From NCBI GenBank assembly GCA_903925005.1, contig CAIYDX010000190.1:1-62921 (forward strand): a DNA stretch of 62,921 nucleotides. The letters are read 5' to 3'. The stretch comes from an uncultured Geobacteraceae bacterium. GTDB taxonomy: Bacteria; Desulfobacterota; Desulfuromonadia; Geobacterales; Pseudopelobacteraceae. Below, one piece after another: positions 42,983-51,247 of this stretch. Each line of letters begins with the position of its first letter. Within the stretch, counting starts at the first letter, position 1. The position numbers were made by a program, and so were the translations under genes. The notes under the pieces were generated by a model. It saw only the letters and a program-made list of their open reading frames with translations, searched no databases and was not told where the DNA came from.

Positions 42983-44971
42983 TTATTGTATATACGTGTG
43001 GTTTTCTGCCGACGTCAGACTGCGCAACTTCCTGTAAAGCGTGTTTCTGCCGATTCCCATTATTTTTGCCGCCGCCGCGATATTTCCGCCGGTCCGGTCA
43101 AGTGTCGAGGAGATAGTCCTGGCTTCGACGTCTGCCAGTGACGCATTTCCGCAATTCCTGTCTGATGGGTCGCCGCTCATATCCCTTCCTCTGTTGCCGC
43201 AATCGGCCTGTTCCATGAAATCCTCCGGCAGCTCGCCAACTGTTATCTCATTCCCTTCGCCAAGCAGCGCAACTGCGGTCCTGAGTACATTATGCATCTG
43301 GCGGATATTGCCGGGCCAGGGATGGCTTTCAAAGATCCGGAGAACCTCCGGACTTATGCCGACCGTCCGCTCCGGACCCAAAAGGTCGTCGAGAATCTTT
43401 CTGGAAAGCGGCACCCGGTCTTCACGCTCCTTCAAGCTGGGGAGGGTGAGCAGCAGGCCGTTAAGGCGATAATAGAGATCCTCACGGAAAGTTCCGGCGG
43501 CAACCGCATCCCGAATGCGCCGGTTAGTGGCGCATACGACCGACAATTCGACACGAAAGCTTCCGGTGCCGCCAAGCGGCGACACCATGCGATCCTGCAA
43601 AACCCGCAGCAGCCGTGCCTGGAGCTGCAGCGGCATTTCCCCTATTTCGTCAAGGAACAGTGTTCCTTTGTCAGCCTCCCGGATCTTGCCGATATGCCCT
43701 TTACGTTTCGCCCCGGTAAAAGCCCCTTCCTGATAGCCGAATAGTTCCGATTCGATCAGCCCTTCCGGTATCGAGGCGCAGTTGACCGGTACGAATGGGC
43801 CGTTTTTGCGCGGTCCGGCCATATGGAGCGCCCGGGCCAGAAGCTCTTTCCCGGTGCCGGATTCACCCTCAATCATAATGGGGATGTCATGGCCGACGAC
43901 TTTCATGGCTTTACCGATCAGGACCTGCATTTTGCGGTCGCCAAACTCCAGCTCATTCAGCAATGTCGGTTCACCTGCTGCGATGGCCCGCGTTTTGTTT
44001 TCATTTGATGGCGATGTGGTGATGGGGAGGAAGGTGACCGGTGAGATGGAGGCTCCCGGCCAGACCCTGCCGAACAACTCGGCACCAGATTGGAGCTGGA
44101 GTTTCAGAACGGGATGGTGCTGAAAGCGCGTCTGTTCCAACAGTTTTGGCAGACTGAGCCTGAACAGCGAAGCGAAACAGTGGCCGGTCATCCTGAAGCG
44201 GTCAAGACCGAACTGCAGTAGGGCACTGCGATTGGCGGCTATGAGATCGCCTTGGGGAGAAAATACGGCGATCCCCTCGTAAAGAGTGCCGACAAATTCC
44301 GGCTTAACATGAAAGCAGATGACTATGTCGTCGGGAAATTCCGGGGCGAACATCTGGTTTTCGATAATCTGGGCTGACAGCCGCACCAGAGCCATCGTGT
44401 GTTGCTGGTGGCCGCGATAGTCACCTGATACATCCAACGCTCCCAGAACTGCTCCGCGCGGGTCAAAGATTGGGGTGGCCGAACAGCTCAAAAAGCGGTT
44501 TTTGTCTATGAAGTGCTCGCTGCTGTGCACATGGACCGGTTGCTGTTCCTCCAGTGCCGTGCCGATGGCGTTGGTACCGTTGACGCTTTCCGACCAGATT
44601 CCGCCCGGCTTCAGATAGACCTTTTGGGCCTGGTCCACAAAATTCGGATCGCCGATGGAGTGAAGCACAATCCCTTCGCGGTCAGCTAAAAGTACCATAC
44701 TGGATGTGCCGCAGATCTCATGGTAAAGATTCTCCATAACCGGTTGGGAGCGTATCAACAGGGTATGGTTTTTATCCCTCCGCTGCATGAGGTCGTAGCG
44801 CGGGATGCAGCGGGTTTCGCCACGCTCCATGCCGATACCCCGTTCCGCTGAGCGTTGCCAGGAACGGATGATGGTGTCGTTGACAACTCCCGCCGGAATT
44901 AAACCGTTGGACAAAAAATCCTCCCGGGCTTTCCTGATGCAATTGAGCTTATCCGTTGCCATGCTTCCCAT
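42983..44971 (-). CDS. AcoR/DhaR-type sigma-54 activator
   Basis: 662 residues from ATG 44971; ATG 44962 is an alternative. The N-terminal domain (VVNDTIIRSWQRSAERGIGM) and a GAF domain (YLKPGGIWSESVNGTNAIGT) are typical of AcoR. The AAA+ domain has GESGTGKELLARAL and GAFTGAKRKGHI, and a Fis-type HTH closes the protein (NIAAAAKIMGIGRNTLYRKL). Relatives sense acetoin, glycerol or alcohols. It is divergent from the aldehyde dehydrogenase and is its likely activator. Confidence 0.93.
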   Translation of the reverse strand: MGSMATDKLNCIRKAREDFLSNGLIPAGVVNDTIIRSWQRSAERGIGMERGETRCIPRYDLMQRRDKNHTLLIRSQPVMENLYHEICGTSSMVLLADREGIVLHSIGDPNFVDQAQKVYLKPGGIWSESVNGTNAIGTALEEQQPVHVHSSEHFIDKNRFLSCSATPIFDPRGAVLGALDVSGDYRGHQQHTMALVRLSAQIIENQMFAPEFPDDIVICFHVKPEFVGTLYEGIAVFSPQGDLIAANRSALLQFGLDRFRMTGHCFASLFRLSLPKLLEQTRFQHHPVLKLQLQSGAELFGRVWPGASISPVTFLPITTSPSNENKTRAIAAGEPTLLNELEFGDRKMQVLIGKAMKVVGHDIPIMIEGESGTGKELLARALHMAGPRKNGPFVPVNCASIPEGLIESELFGYQEGAFTGAKRKGHIGKIREADKGTLFLDEIGEMPLQLQARLLRVLQDRMVSPLGGTGSFRVELSVVCATNRRIRDAVAAGTFREDLYYRLNGLLLTLPSLKEREDRVPLSRKILDDLLGPERTVGISPEVLRIFESHPWPGNIRQMHNVLRTAVALLGEGNEITVGELPEDFMEQADCGNRGRDMSGDPSDRNCGNASLADVEARTISSTLDRTGGNIAAAAKIMGIGRNTLYRKLRSLTSAENHTYIQ

Positions 44972-45072
44972 TCATCCCCCCACAACAGACCGGTGTAGTT
45001 GAGCCGTCTGTCCCCATATCAATTTACTCCTGAATTTGTCTGCCATTTCCGTGCCACAAAACGGTGTTACTC

Positions 45073-45089
45073 TGTTCCGTTTTGGAACA
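45073..45089. promoter_or_regulatory. Candidate enhancer site for the AcoR-type activator
   Basis: TGTTCCGTTTTGGAACA is a perfect 6-5-6 dyad about 185 bases upstream of the sigma-54 promoter at 45273, a normal enhancer distance, and 100 bases from the activator gene start. Confidence 0.6.
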
Positions 45090-45272
45090 GCCGCCTGCGT
45101 TACTGTCACGACATGGAACAGAAATTCTCCGTGCCAATTGAATTGAAGGACCAAATTAATGCCGCTATGCAATTATTTCTAGATACGCCTCTTGGCCAAC
45201 CATCCAGAATGCAACAACTAATATAAAAACACCAGATGCTCCCGACTGATTTAGAAAAATGTTTTACTCTGT

Positions 45273-45288
45273 TGGCATGCGCACTGCT
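45273..45288 (+). promoter_or_regulatory. Sigma-54 promoter of the aldehyde dehydrogenase
   Basis: TGGCATGCGCACTGCT has GG-N10-GC spacing; the -12 box is CTGCT rather than TTGCA. The predicted leader to 45367 is about 70 bases. The remainder of this 395-base gap contains a 37-codon ORF at 45113-45226 without a ribosome site. Confidence 0.68.
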
Positions 45289-45366
45289 CTATTTGAGGTT
45301 GTTCGGACGGACAGCTAAATTTCAGAGGGTAGTAAATCACCCCAACTAAAAACAAAGGAGTTAATC

Positions 45367-46713
45367 ATGACAACGGCAGCGCAGGCAATCGATCAGATGG
45401 CGGTAAAGGCAAGCAAGGCGTTGGAGGAATTCAGGGGTTTCACCCAGGAACAGGTCAACAAGATCAGCGAGGCCATGACAGTGGCCGGTGTTGCCAGCGA
45501 GCGCTATCTTGCGGAGTTCGCAGTCGAAGAGACCGGCATCGGCAACGTGGAAGACAAGGTAATCAAGAATCACTTCGGCACGCAGGTGGTTTATGATTAC
45601 ATGAAGGACGGAAAATCGGTCGGTGTCATTGATGAAACCGACGGTGTTATCTCCATCGCCGAACCGTTCGGTATTGTCGCTGCCGTCACGCCGACCACCA
45701 ATCCTACTTCCACCACCATGTTCAAGGCCCTGATTGCGCTTAAGGGGCGCAACGTGATCATTTTTGCCTTCCACCCCCGCGCCCAGAAATGCAGCGAGGC
45801 CGCTGCCCAGATCATGCTGAACGCGGCTGTCGCCGCCGGCGCGCCGCAACACTGCATTCAGTGGGTAACCGCACCTTCCATAGAAGCCACCGATGCATTG
45901 ATGAAACATCCTGAAATAGCCATCGTTATCGCTACCGGCGGCGGAGCCATGGTCAAGGCGGCCTACAGCTCCGGACATCCCGCTCTGGGCGTCGGGCCTG
46001 GCGGCGTGCCGGTGTATATCGAAAAAAGCGCCAATCTTCGTATGGCCGTGGAAGATGTCATCGCCTCCAAGACGTTCGATAACGGCACCATCTGCTCATC
46101 CGACCAGTCGGTCATTTTCGATGATCGTAACATCGCCGAAAAAGCCCTGATACTCTTTGAAAGAAACGGCGCCTATCTCTGCACCGAAGCAGAAAGGAAC
46201 AAGCTCGAAGCCGTTATGTTCGACAAGGAAAGAGGCGTTCCGGATATGGCCATCGTCGGCAAGAGCCCGCAGGTCATTGCCGAGCTGGCCGGTTTCAAAA
46301 TCCCGGCTGACCGGAAGTTGTTGATGGTTCCCCTGACCACTACCGGCGGGGAAGACTGGATGAGCCGCGAGAAACTCTCACCGGTTTTGGGGTGGTTCAT
46401 TACCAGCAGTAAGGAAGAAGCCATTGAGGCTGCCGCAACACAGCTTGAATTCGGCGGCGCCGGTCACTCGGCGGTCGTGTTTACCGAGGACGAAGATATA
46501 GCGCATGAGTTTGCTCTGAGAGTACATGCCAACCGTGTTGTCTGGAACCAGCCCTCAGTGCACGGTACCATCGGCGCCCTGTACAACACCCTGGTACCAT
46601 CGCTTACCCTGGGATGCGGTGCCATGGGCGGCAACATCACCACCGAGAACGTCGGCTACAAGAATCTGCTCAACATCAAACGCTTGGCCCGCAGGAATGC
46701 GGCTAACGACTAA
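45367..46713 (+). CDS. CoA-acylating aldehyde dehydrogenase
   Basis: 448 residues. The catalytic Cys243 lies in TFDNGTICSSDQS. PTTNPTSTTMFKALIALKG and HPALGVGPGGVPVYIEKSAN match the acetaldehyde dehydrogenase (EutE/AdhE N-terminal) family, which makes acyl-CoA, NAD(P)H and no acid. Length fits a stand-alone acylating enzyme. It lacks the N-terminal encapsulation peptide typical of microcompartment forms, and no shell genes are nearby. AAAGGAG is upstream. Confidence 0.92.
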   Translation: MTTAAQAIDQMAVKASKALEEFRGFTQEQVNKISEAMTVAGVASERYLAEFAVEETGIGNVEDKVIKNHFGTQVVYDYMKDGKSVGVIDETDGVISIAEPFGIVAAVTPTTNPTSTTMFKALIALKGRNVIIFAFHPRAQKCSEAAAQIMLNAAVAAGAPQHCIQWVTAPSIEATDALMKHPEIAIVIATGGGAMVKAAYSSGHPALGVGPGGVPVYIEKSANLRMAVEDVIASKTFDNGTICSSDQSVIFDDRNIAEKALILFERNGAYLCTEAERNKLEAVMFDKERGVPDMAIVGKSPQVIAELAGFKIPADRKLLMVPLTTTGGEDWMSREKLSPVLGWFITSSKEEAIEAAATQLEFGGAGHSAVVFTEDEDIAHEFALRVHANRVVWNQPSVHGTIGALYNTLVPSLTLGCGAMGGNITTENVGYKNLLNIKRLARRNAAND

Positions 46714-46767
46714 TAGAACATCACCGTATCGCAACGTTTAATGGATCGCTCTCGTGGTGACTGACTG

Positions 46768-46803
46768 ATGGGGCTCTGCCGGAAAAGGCAGAGCCCCATT
46801 TAA
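46768..46803 (+). terminator. Terminator of the aldehyde dehydrogenase
   Basis: GGGGCTCTGCC, GGAAAA loop, GGCAGAGCCCC, then ATTTAATAAAA. A clean 11-base stem about 55 bases after the stop. Confidence 0.85.
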
Positions 46804-46872
46804 TAAAAGGAAAACTGCAATCAATTATAAGTATGGATATTGAACCGTTCTCGATTCGCCGAAAAAATAAGA

Positions 46873-46901
46873 TTGTCTGAATAAACTATTCTCGTTATAG
46901 T
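46873..46901 (+). promoter_or_regulatory. Sigma-70-type promoter before the moaE-tup leader
   Basis: TTGTCT and TATAGT are separated by exactly 17 bases, placing the transcript start at about 46908, just ahead of the riboswitch at 46921. Confidence 0.6.
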
Positions 46902-46920
46902 ACCGCCATATTTTGCCGCT

Positions 46921-47020
46921 CTCCGAGTTGCTGCGCCTACAAGGGAAAAATCCTCATGGCGTACAACCTGCGGGTGTCGCCGGAAACGGCGCCGCCCTCC
47001 TTTGAAAAGGGGAACCGTGC
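46921..47020 (+). promoter_or_regulatory. Moco/Tuco-type riboswitch before moaE-tupABC
   Basis: The leader shares CUCCGAG at its 5' end, a GGAAAC-capped GUCGCC/GGCGCC stem and GCCCUCCUUUGAAAAGG with the elements at 5764 and 51043. A CACCG-C-CGGTG hairpin and a terminator at 47051 follow. It is likely to switch off tungstate uptake when cofactor is plentiful. Confidence 0.78.
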
Positions 47021-47050
47021 TTGATGTGCCACCGCCGGTGGTGCGTCCGC

Positions 47051-47082
47051 GCCCCTTTTCTATCGAGAGAAGGGGCTTTTCG
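47051..47082 (+). terminator. Expression-platform terminator of the tup leader
   Basis: GCCCCTTTTC, TATCGA loop, GAGAAGGGGC, then TTTTCG. It lies between the aptamer and moaE, the standard place for a transcription-attenuating riboswitch. Confidence 0.82.
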
Positions 47083-47192
47083 TATTTGTATACTCACTAA
47101 CCCTGATAAACAGGATAAGTGCGTTAACGAAGCTGTTTTCTGCCTGAAAATAGCAGAAAATAGCTTCTAACTTACTAAAAGGAATATTTATT

Positions 47193-47582
47193 ATGATCAA
47201 GCTTGTTGAAAGTCCCATCGATCCTGCAGCTGCTTACGACTCCATCTGCTCGGCCTTTTCCGGTTCCGTGGTGTTTCACTATGCGGTTGTCAAGAAACAG
47301 GCCGGTTCAGGCAAGTCCACGACCGCCATCGAATATAAATCTCAAGGGGATACGGTTCGGGAGATGGAAGATATCGCCCGGGAACTTGAGCAGCGTTGGG
47401 GACTGGAGGATGTCCTGATAATCCGGCGTACCGGCTCCCTTGCCGTTGGCGAGATCATCTCCCTGGTAGCCGCCAGCTCTCCGAGCAGTGAGGATGCCTT
47501 CGAGGCATGCAAATCCGGGATCAGTCGCATGAAGAAAATGTCAACCATACTCAAGACCGAGAAGTTTATCGATATTGCATAA
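47193..47582 (+). CDS. moaE: MoaE-like molybdopterin synthase large subunit, divergent
   Basis: 129 residues, AAGGA upstream. RRTGSLAVGEIISLVAASS and MKKMSTILKTEKF align with the MoaE HR-x-G-x-L-x-x-GE and K...PIWKKE region, keeping two lysines but losing the usual HR and PIW residues. The N-terminal half FSGSVVFHYAVVKKQAGSGK is shorter than usual. It is first gene behind the riboswitch and overlaps into the tupA leader, suggesting a tungsten-pterin-specific version. Confidence 0.78.
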   Translation: MIKLVESPIDPAAAYDSICSAFSGSVVFHYAVVKKQAGSGKSTTAIEYKSQGDTVREMEDIARELEQRWGLEDVLIIRRTGSLAVGEIISLVAASSPSSEDAFEACKSGISRMKKMSTILKTEKFIDIA

Positions 47583-47601
47583 CAGGTCGCAGGAAAAGTC
47601 C

Positions 47602-48414
47602 ATGAAACACATTTTTCATCTGATGATTGCCATAACCCTGTTTGCCGCATGTTGTTCATCGGCCGGAGCGGAGGAGCGGCTCAGGATGTCCACCACCACC
47701 TCCACCGAGAATTCGGGACTGCTGAAAGTCCTGCTGCCTCCCTTCGAGAAGCGGAACAGCTGCCGTGTGGACGTCATTGCCGTAGGCACCGGTAAGGCCC
47801 TGAAGATCGGCGAGACCGGGGACGTGGATGTGGTCTTCGTTCATGCCCGCAAGCTGGAGGACAAGTTCGTGTCGAATGGTTTCGGCGTCAATCGCCGTGA
47901 CGTCATGTACAACGATTTTGTCATCATTGGTCCAGCCGCAGATCCTGCCGGCATCAAGGGGGCAAAGAACGCCGCCGAGGCGCTGAAGAAGATCGCCGCC
48001 AGACAGGCGACCTTTGTTTCCCGTGGCGACGAGTCGGGGACCCACCAGAAGGAGAAGGAACTCTGGCGGGCTGCGGGTATCAAGCCGGCGGGCAAATGGT
48101 ACCAGTTGGCGGGACAGGGGATGGGTGAGGTTATCGTCATGGCGACCGAACAGCAGGGCTACGCCCTGGCGGATCGAGGAACCTACAATACCTTCAGGAA
48201 TGGCAATAGCAACCTGAAGATCCTCTTCGAGGGTGAAAAGGGGCTCTTCAACCCCTACGGCGTGATTGCCGTCAACCCTAAAAAACATCCACACGTCAAA
48301 TATGACCTGGCCATGCGCTTTATTGATTTCATTACCAGCCCGGAAGGGCAGTCGATCATCGCCGGCTACAAGGCGAACGGCGACCAGATCTTCTTCATCT
48401 ACAAGGGTAAATAG
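47602..48414 (+). CDS. tupA: Tungstate ABC transporter substrate-binding protein
   Basis: 270 residues from ATG 47602, with a signal peptide (MKHIFHLMIAITLFAACCSS). RMSTTTSTENSGLLKVLLPP and VSRGDESGTHQKEKELWRAA are hallmarks of TupA/WtpA-like oxyanion binders, which prefer tungstate. Periplasmic; works with TupB and TupC encoded directly downstream. It starts 19 bases after moaE. Confidence 0.92.
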   Translation: MKHIFHLMIAITLFAACCSSAGAEERLRMSTTTSTENSGLLKVLLPPFEKRNSCRVDVIAVGTGKALKIGETGDVDVVFVHARKLEDKFVSNGFGVNRRDVMYNDFVIIGPAADPAGIKGAKNAAEALKKIAARQATFVSRGDESGTHQKEKELWRAAGIKPAGKWYQLAGQGMGEVIVMATEQQGYALADRGTYNTFRNGNSNLKILFEGEKGLFNPYGVIAVNPKKHPHVKYDLAMRFIDFITSPEGQSIIAGYKANGDQIFFIYKGK

Positions 48415-48418
48415 CGTC

Positions 48419-49105
48419 ATGGGATTTATCCGCGAATCGGTCTCCACCTCACTCGCCCTCATTCTCTCCCTGGACAGCGAGGTCTTCACGGCCGTATTGA
48501 CATCTGTCAGCGTGGCCGGTTGGTCGATCCTCATAGCGTCCGTGATCGGCATTCCCGTCGGTCTGGCAATCGCCATCGGCGAATTCACGCTCAAACGGGT
48601 GACCATCACCCTGCTCAACACCCTGATGGCCATGCCTACCGTGGTCGTTGGTTTGCTTGTCTATGGAATCATCAGCAGGCAAGGCCCGCTGGGAGGGCTC
48701 GGCCTGCTCTTTACCCCCTGGGCTATTGTCATTGGCCAAGCCCTGTTGGCTATTCCTATTGTCGCAAATTACACTCTGAGTGCTGTCAAGGGAGCTGATA
48801 GCCGCATCTTGCCGACCGCTCTGACCCTTGGAGCAAGCCAGCTGCAATGTGTGATCCAACTGGTGCGCGAGGTCCGTTTTGGGGTGATGGCTGCCGTTAT
48901 CGCCGGATTCGGCCGGGTCATCTCCGAGGTTGGGGTGGCAATGATGCTCGGCGGCAACATCCGTGGCTATACCAGGACCATGACCACCGCGATTGCCCTT
49001 GAGACAAGTAAGGGGGAGTTCGCCTTTGGACTGGCACTCGGCATCATTTTGATGGTGGTCGCCCTGGTCGTCAACCTGGCCCTGAATTTTATGCAACAGA
49101 GGTAA
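48419..49105 (+). CDS. tupB: Tungstate ABC transporter permease
   Basis: 228 residues from ATG 48419, 4 bases after tupA; the longer frame lies within tupA and is rejected. Six hydrophobic segments and an EAA loop region (TALTLGASQLQCVIQLVREV) identify an ABC importer permease of the TupB type. Confidence 0.92.
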   Translation: MGFIRESVSTSLALILSLDSEVFTAVLTSVSVAGWSILIASVIGIPVGLAIAIGEFTLKRVTITLLNTLMAMPTVVVGLLVYGIISRQGPLGGLGLLFTPWAIVIGQALLAIPIVANYTLSAVKGADSRILPTALTLGASQLQCVIQLVREVRFGVMAAVIAGFGRVISEVGVAMMLGGNIRGYTRTMTTAIALETSKGEFAFGLALGIILMVVALVVNLALNFMQQR

Positions 49106-49111
49106 TGTCGA

Positions 49112-49762
49112 ATGGTTTCACGATTAACTCTGACATCTATCCGGAAATACTATGGGGATAAGCTCGCCTTGGAAATGGACGAACTCGCTTTGGAGGCGGG
49201 ACGCCTTTACATTCTTACCGGTCCCAACGGATCGGGAAAGAGCACTCTTCTCAACATCCTTGCCTTATTGGTGAGACCGGAACGGGGTGATATATACTTT
49301 GACGGGGAATGCGTAACATGGAATAGAGACACCCTGAACCTGCTGCGCAGAAGGGTCACACTTCTTCACCAGTCACCGTACCTCTTTGTTGGCAGCGTGT
49401 TCAGCAACGTTGCTTTCGGTCTTAAGGTCAGGGGGGTAACGGGAGAGAGGTTGAAACAGGGTGTGTTGGATTCTCTGGACAAGGTCGATCTGGCCGGTAT
49501 CGAGGAAAGGGATGTCAAACATCTCTCCGGCGGCGAGGCGCAGCGTGTCGCACTGTCAAGGGCGCTGGCGTTTCGCCCGGAGATCCTTCTGCTGGATGAA
49601 CCTCTAGCAAATGTAGACAGTCGGAGTGCGGAGATAATTGAACGGCTCATAGCCTCCCTGTCCGCCGAAGGAACCACTGTTGTCATGTCCACCCATAATC
49701 CGCTCCATAATGAACGGTTAGAGGGCGATGAAATACGGCTGCTGGGCGGCAGGCTTGATTAA
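49112..49762 (+). CDS. tupC: Tungstate ABC transporter ATPase
   Basis: 216 residues. Walker A GPNGSGKSTLLNIL, ABC signature LSGGEAQRVALSRAL, Walker B LLLDEPLANVDS, H-loop STHNP. It starts 6 bases after tupB and completes the importer. Confidence 0.93.
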   Translation: MVSRLTLTSIRKYYGDKLALEMDELALEAGRLYILTGPNGSGKSTLLNILALLVRPERGDIYFDGECVTWNRDTLNLLRRRVTLLHQSPYLFVGSVFSNVAFGLKVRGVTGERLKQGVLDSLDKVDLAGIEERDVKHLSGGEAQRVALSRALAFRPEILLLDEPLANVDSRSAEIIERLIASLSAEGTTVVMSTHNPLHNERLEGDEIRLLGGRLD

Positions 49763-49853
49763 TGCATATCGATTATGCATGTGCATTCGGCATTGGCTGC
49801 CGGTTCATCGCCGGATGATTGACTGACTGTATCCCGCTCTCCGTGATTGTCGG

Positions 49854-49912
49854 CACTTGCAAGTGGGGATTATTTCCACACTTGCAAGTGCTTTATGTGG
49901 AATTTATCCACA
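49854..49912. promoter_or_regulatory. Palindrome pair related to the radical SAM promoter sites
   Basis: CAAGTGGGGATT and its near complement TTCCACACTTG span 49860-49884, flanked by two perfect CACTTGCAAGTG copies (49854-49865, 49879-49890). A second site, TGTGGAATTTATCCACA, lies at 49896-49912. Order and sequence parallel 31457-31530, including a shared TTGTTGTC-like stretch just after. It lies in the 323-base gap between tupC and the TiaS-like gene. Confidence 0.62.
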
Positions 49913-50085
49913 TTGTTGTCGATTGTACTGCCGTCCGCAGCCATTGCAAAACATATAAACTATAGTAAAATTGTTTAGTTATAAAAGTGGCGTGACTTTT
50001 GCTAATTGTTTGTAGAACTCCGTTCTTGCAATAAAGCAGCGGGAATAACACCTTGAATCATTCGGATGTAGAGGAGAGCCACTGG

Positions 50086-50829
50086 ATGCGGATCCTGATC
50101 AGTATTGACGATACCGACAACCTTGACAGTCCGGGCACCGGCGCTTTGGCGTCCCAGATTGCCGCGGATCTGGAAAGCAACGGCTGGGGAAAGAGCAGCT
50201 TTATCACCCGCCACCAGTTGCTGGTTCACCCCGATATTCTCTATACCTCACATAACAGCGCCATGTGCTTTTCGGCAGTAATCAAGGAAGAATGCCTGGA
50301 ACAGGTAATCAAATATTCCGCCGATTTTCTTGTCCGGGAAAGCGCCGTCGGGTCTGACCCCGGCCTCTGCGTGGCAAAAATAGATAGCCTGCCGGAACCG
50401 GGCGAACTCATCCGCTTCGGCCAGTCGGCAAAGGAAACGGTCCTGACCAAGGAATCGGCCTATGAACTTGCCCGGCGGGCAGGGGTCCATCTTTCCGAAC
50501 ATGGCGGCACCGGGCATGGGGTGATCGGAGCGCTTGCCGGAGCCGGCCTGCGCCTTGGCGGCAACGACGGTCGCCTGAAGGGGCAGCTCAAATTCTCCGA
50601 TCCGGGTGGCGTTGTCAGCGTTGCTGCTCTGTGCGCCCGTAACGATGTCGATGAGGTTCGGGCTCTGGACGGCAGCTCTGTAGCGAACCGGGATATGGTG
50701 CGGCTGGGTGACAAGGCGAAGACGGTCCTCCTGGACGGCAACTCGGTCCTGTTAGTTGTCGCGACTGATGGGACAGCAGACGGAGCCTGTTGGCAGACAT
50801 GTTCCCGGCAGCTGTTGAAGAAGTATTAA
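50086..50829 (+). CDS. TiaS-like DDTD-domain protein
   Basis: 247 residues from ATG 50086 (GAGGAG upstream); a TTG eleven codons earlier is possible. MRILISIDDTDNLDSPGTGA carries the DDTD motif of the archaeal tRNA-Ile2 agmatidine synthase N-terminus. The OB-fold and zinc ribbon of full TiaS are absent, so this is not a complete enzyme. It lies between the two riboswitch-headed transport operons; a link to tungsten is suggested by place only. Confidence 0.72.
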   Translation: MRILISIDDTDNLDSPGTGALASQIAADLESNGWGKSSFITRHQLLVHPDILYTSHNSAMCFSAVIKEECLEQVIKYSADFLVRESAVGSDPGLCVAKIDSLPEPGELIRFGQSAKETVLTKESAYELARRAGVHLSEHGGTGHGVIGALAGAGLRLGGNDGRLKGQLKFSDPGGVVSVAALCARNDVDEVRALDGSSVANRDMVRLGDKAKTVLLDGNSVLLVVATDGTADGACWQTCSRQLLKKY

Positions 50830-50849
50830 AATGTGGATTGGGGACGCCC

Positions 50850-51023
50850 ATGAAAAACTATGATTGGGCAGGAGCCGCCAGAACAGCAGCGACCTGTGAA
50901 AAATTTCACCCTGACGAGGAAGATGAGCAGGTCGCCGACGATCCACTATCGTGTTATAATTGCCGTTACCGGCGCTGGACCGCCACCTCGTACAACTGCT
51001 GCAAGGGTCGGACTGAAGATTAA
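50850..51023 (+). CDS. Small cysteine-rich protein
   Basis: 57 residues starting MKNYDWAGAARTAATCEKFH, ending SCYNCRYRRWTATSYNCCKG plus a short tail. A CxxC and a CC pair suggest metal binding. GGGGA lies six bases before the ATG at 50850. It follows the TiaS-like gene by 20 bases. No family recognised. Confidence 0.6.
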   Translation: MKNYDWAGAARTAATCEKFHPDEEDEQVADDPLSCYNCRYRRWTATSYNCCKGRTED

Positions 51024-51042
51024 CTGAAAACCGCATATTTTT

Positions 51043-51144
51043 CTCCGAGCTGCGCTTTCCTACCAGGGTTTCCCTCATGGAAGGCCGCCATTGGGTTCTG
51101 CCGGAAACAGCAGCGCCTTCCTTTTGAAAAGGAGAAACTTCATC
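51043..51144 (+). promoter_or_regulatory. Moco/Tuco-type riboswitch before the TupA-like/ECF operon
   Basis: Begins CUCCGAG and contains GCCGCCAUUGGGUUCUGC, a GCCGGAAACAGC stem and GCCUUCCUUUUGAAAAGG, nearly superimposable on the AOR leader at 5764-5853. An intrinsic terminator follows at 51172. Confidence 0.8.
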
Positions 51145-51171
51145 CGCGCGCTATAACTGCGTGCCGGGAGG

Positions 51172-51204
51172 GGTCTCTTCTTATCAAGGAAGAGGCCTTT
51201 TTTT
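51172..51204 (+). terminator. Expression-platform terminator of the TupA-like leader
   Basis: GGTCTCTTC, TTATCAAG loop, GAAGAGGCC and TTTTTTT, between the aptamer and the gene at 51248. Textbook form for an OFF switch. Confidence 0.88.
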
Positions 51205-51247
51205 ATGATGTAAACTGCAGAATTTAGAACTAATGAGGAGATTTTTC

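Noticed and set aside
45113-45226. 37-codon ORF MEQKFSVPIELKDQINAAMQ... between activator and aldehyde dehydrogenase
   Set aside because: No ribosome site and no homologue recalled; kept only as a note because it overlaps regulatory DNA.
45367-46713. Microcompartment-associated aldehyde dehydrogenase
   Set aside because: No encapsulation peptide and no shell protein genes in the window.
47656-48633. 325-codon minus-strand ORF opposite tupA and tupB
   Set aside because: Covers two motif-supported plus-strand genes and has low-complexity composition typical of shadows.
49904-49912. DnaA box-like TTATCCACA
   Set aside because: A single box within a palindrome that has its own explanation; no AT-rich unwinding element or other boxes, so no origin.
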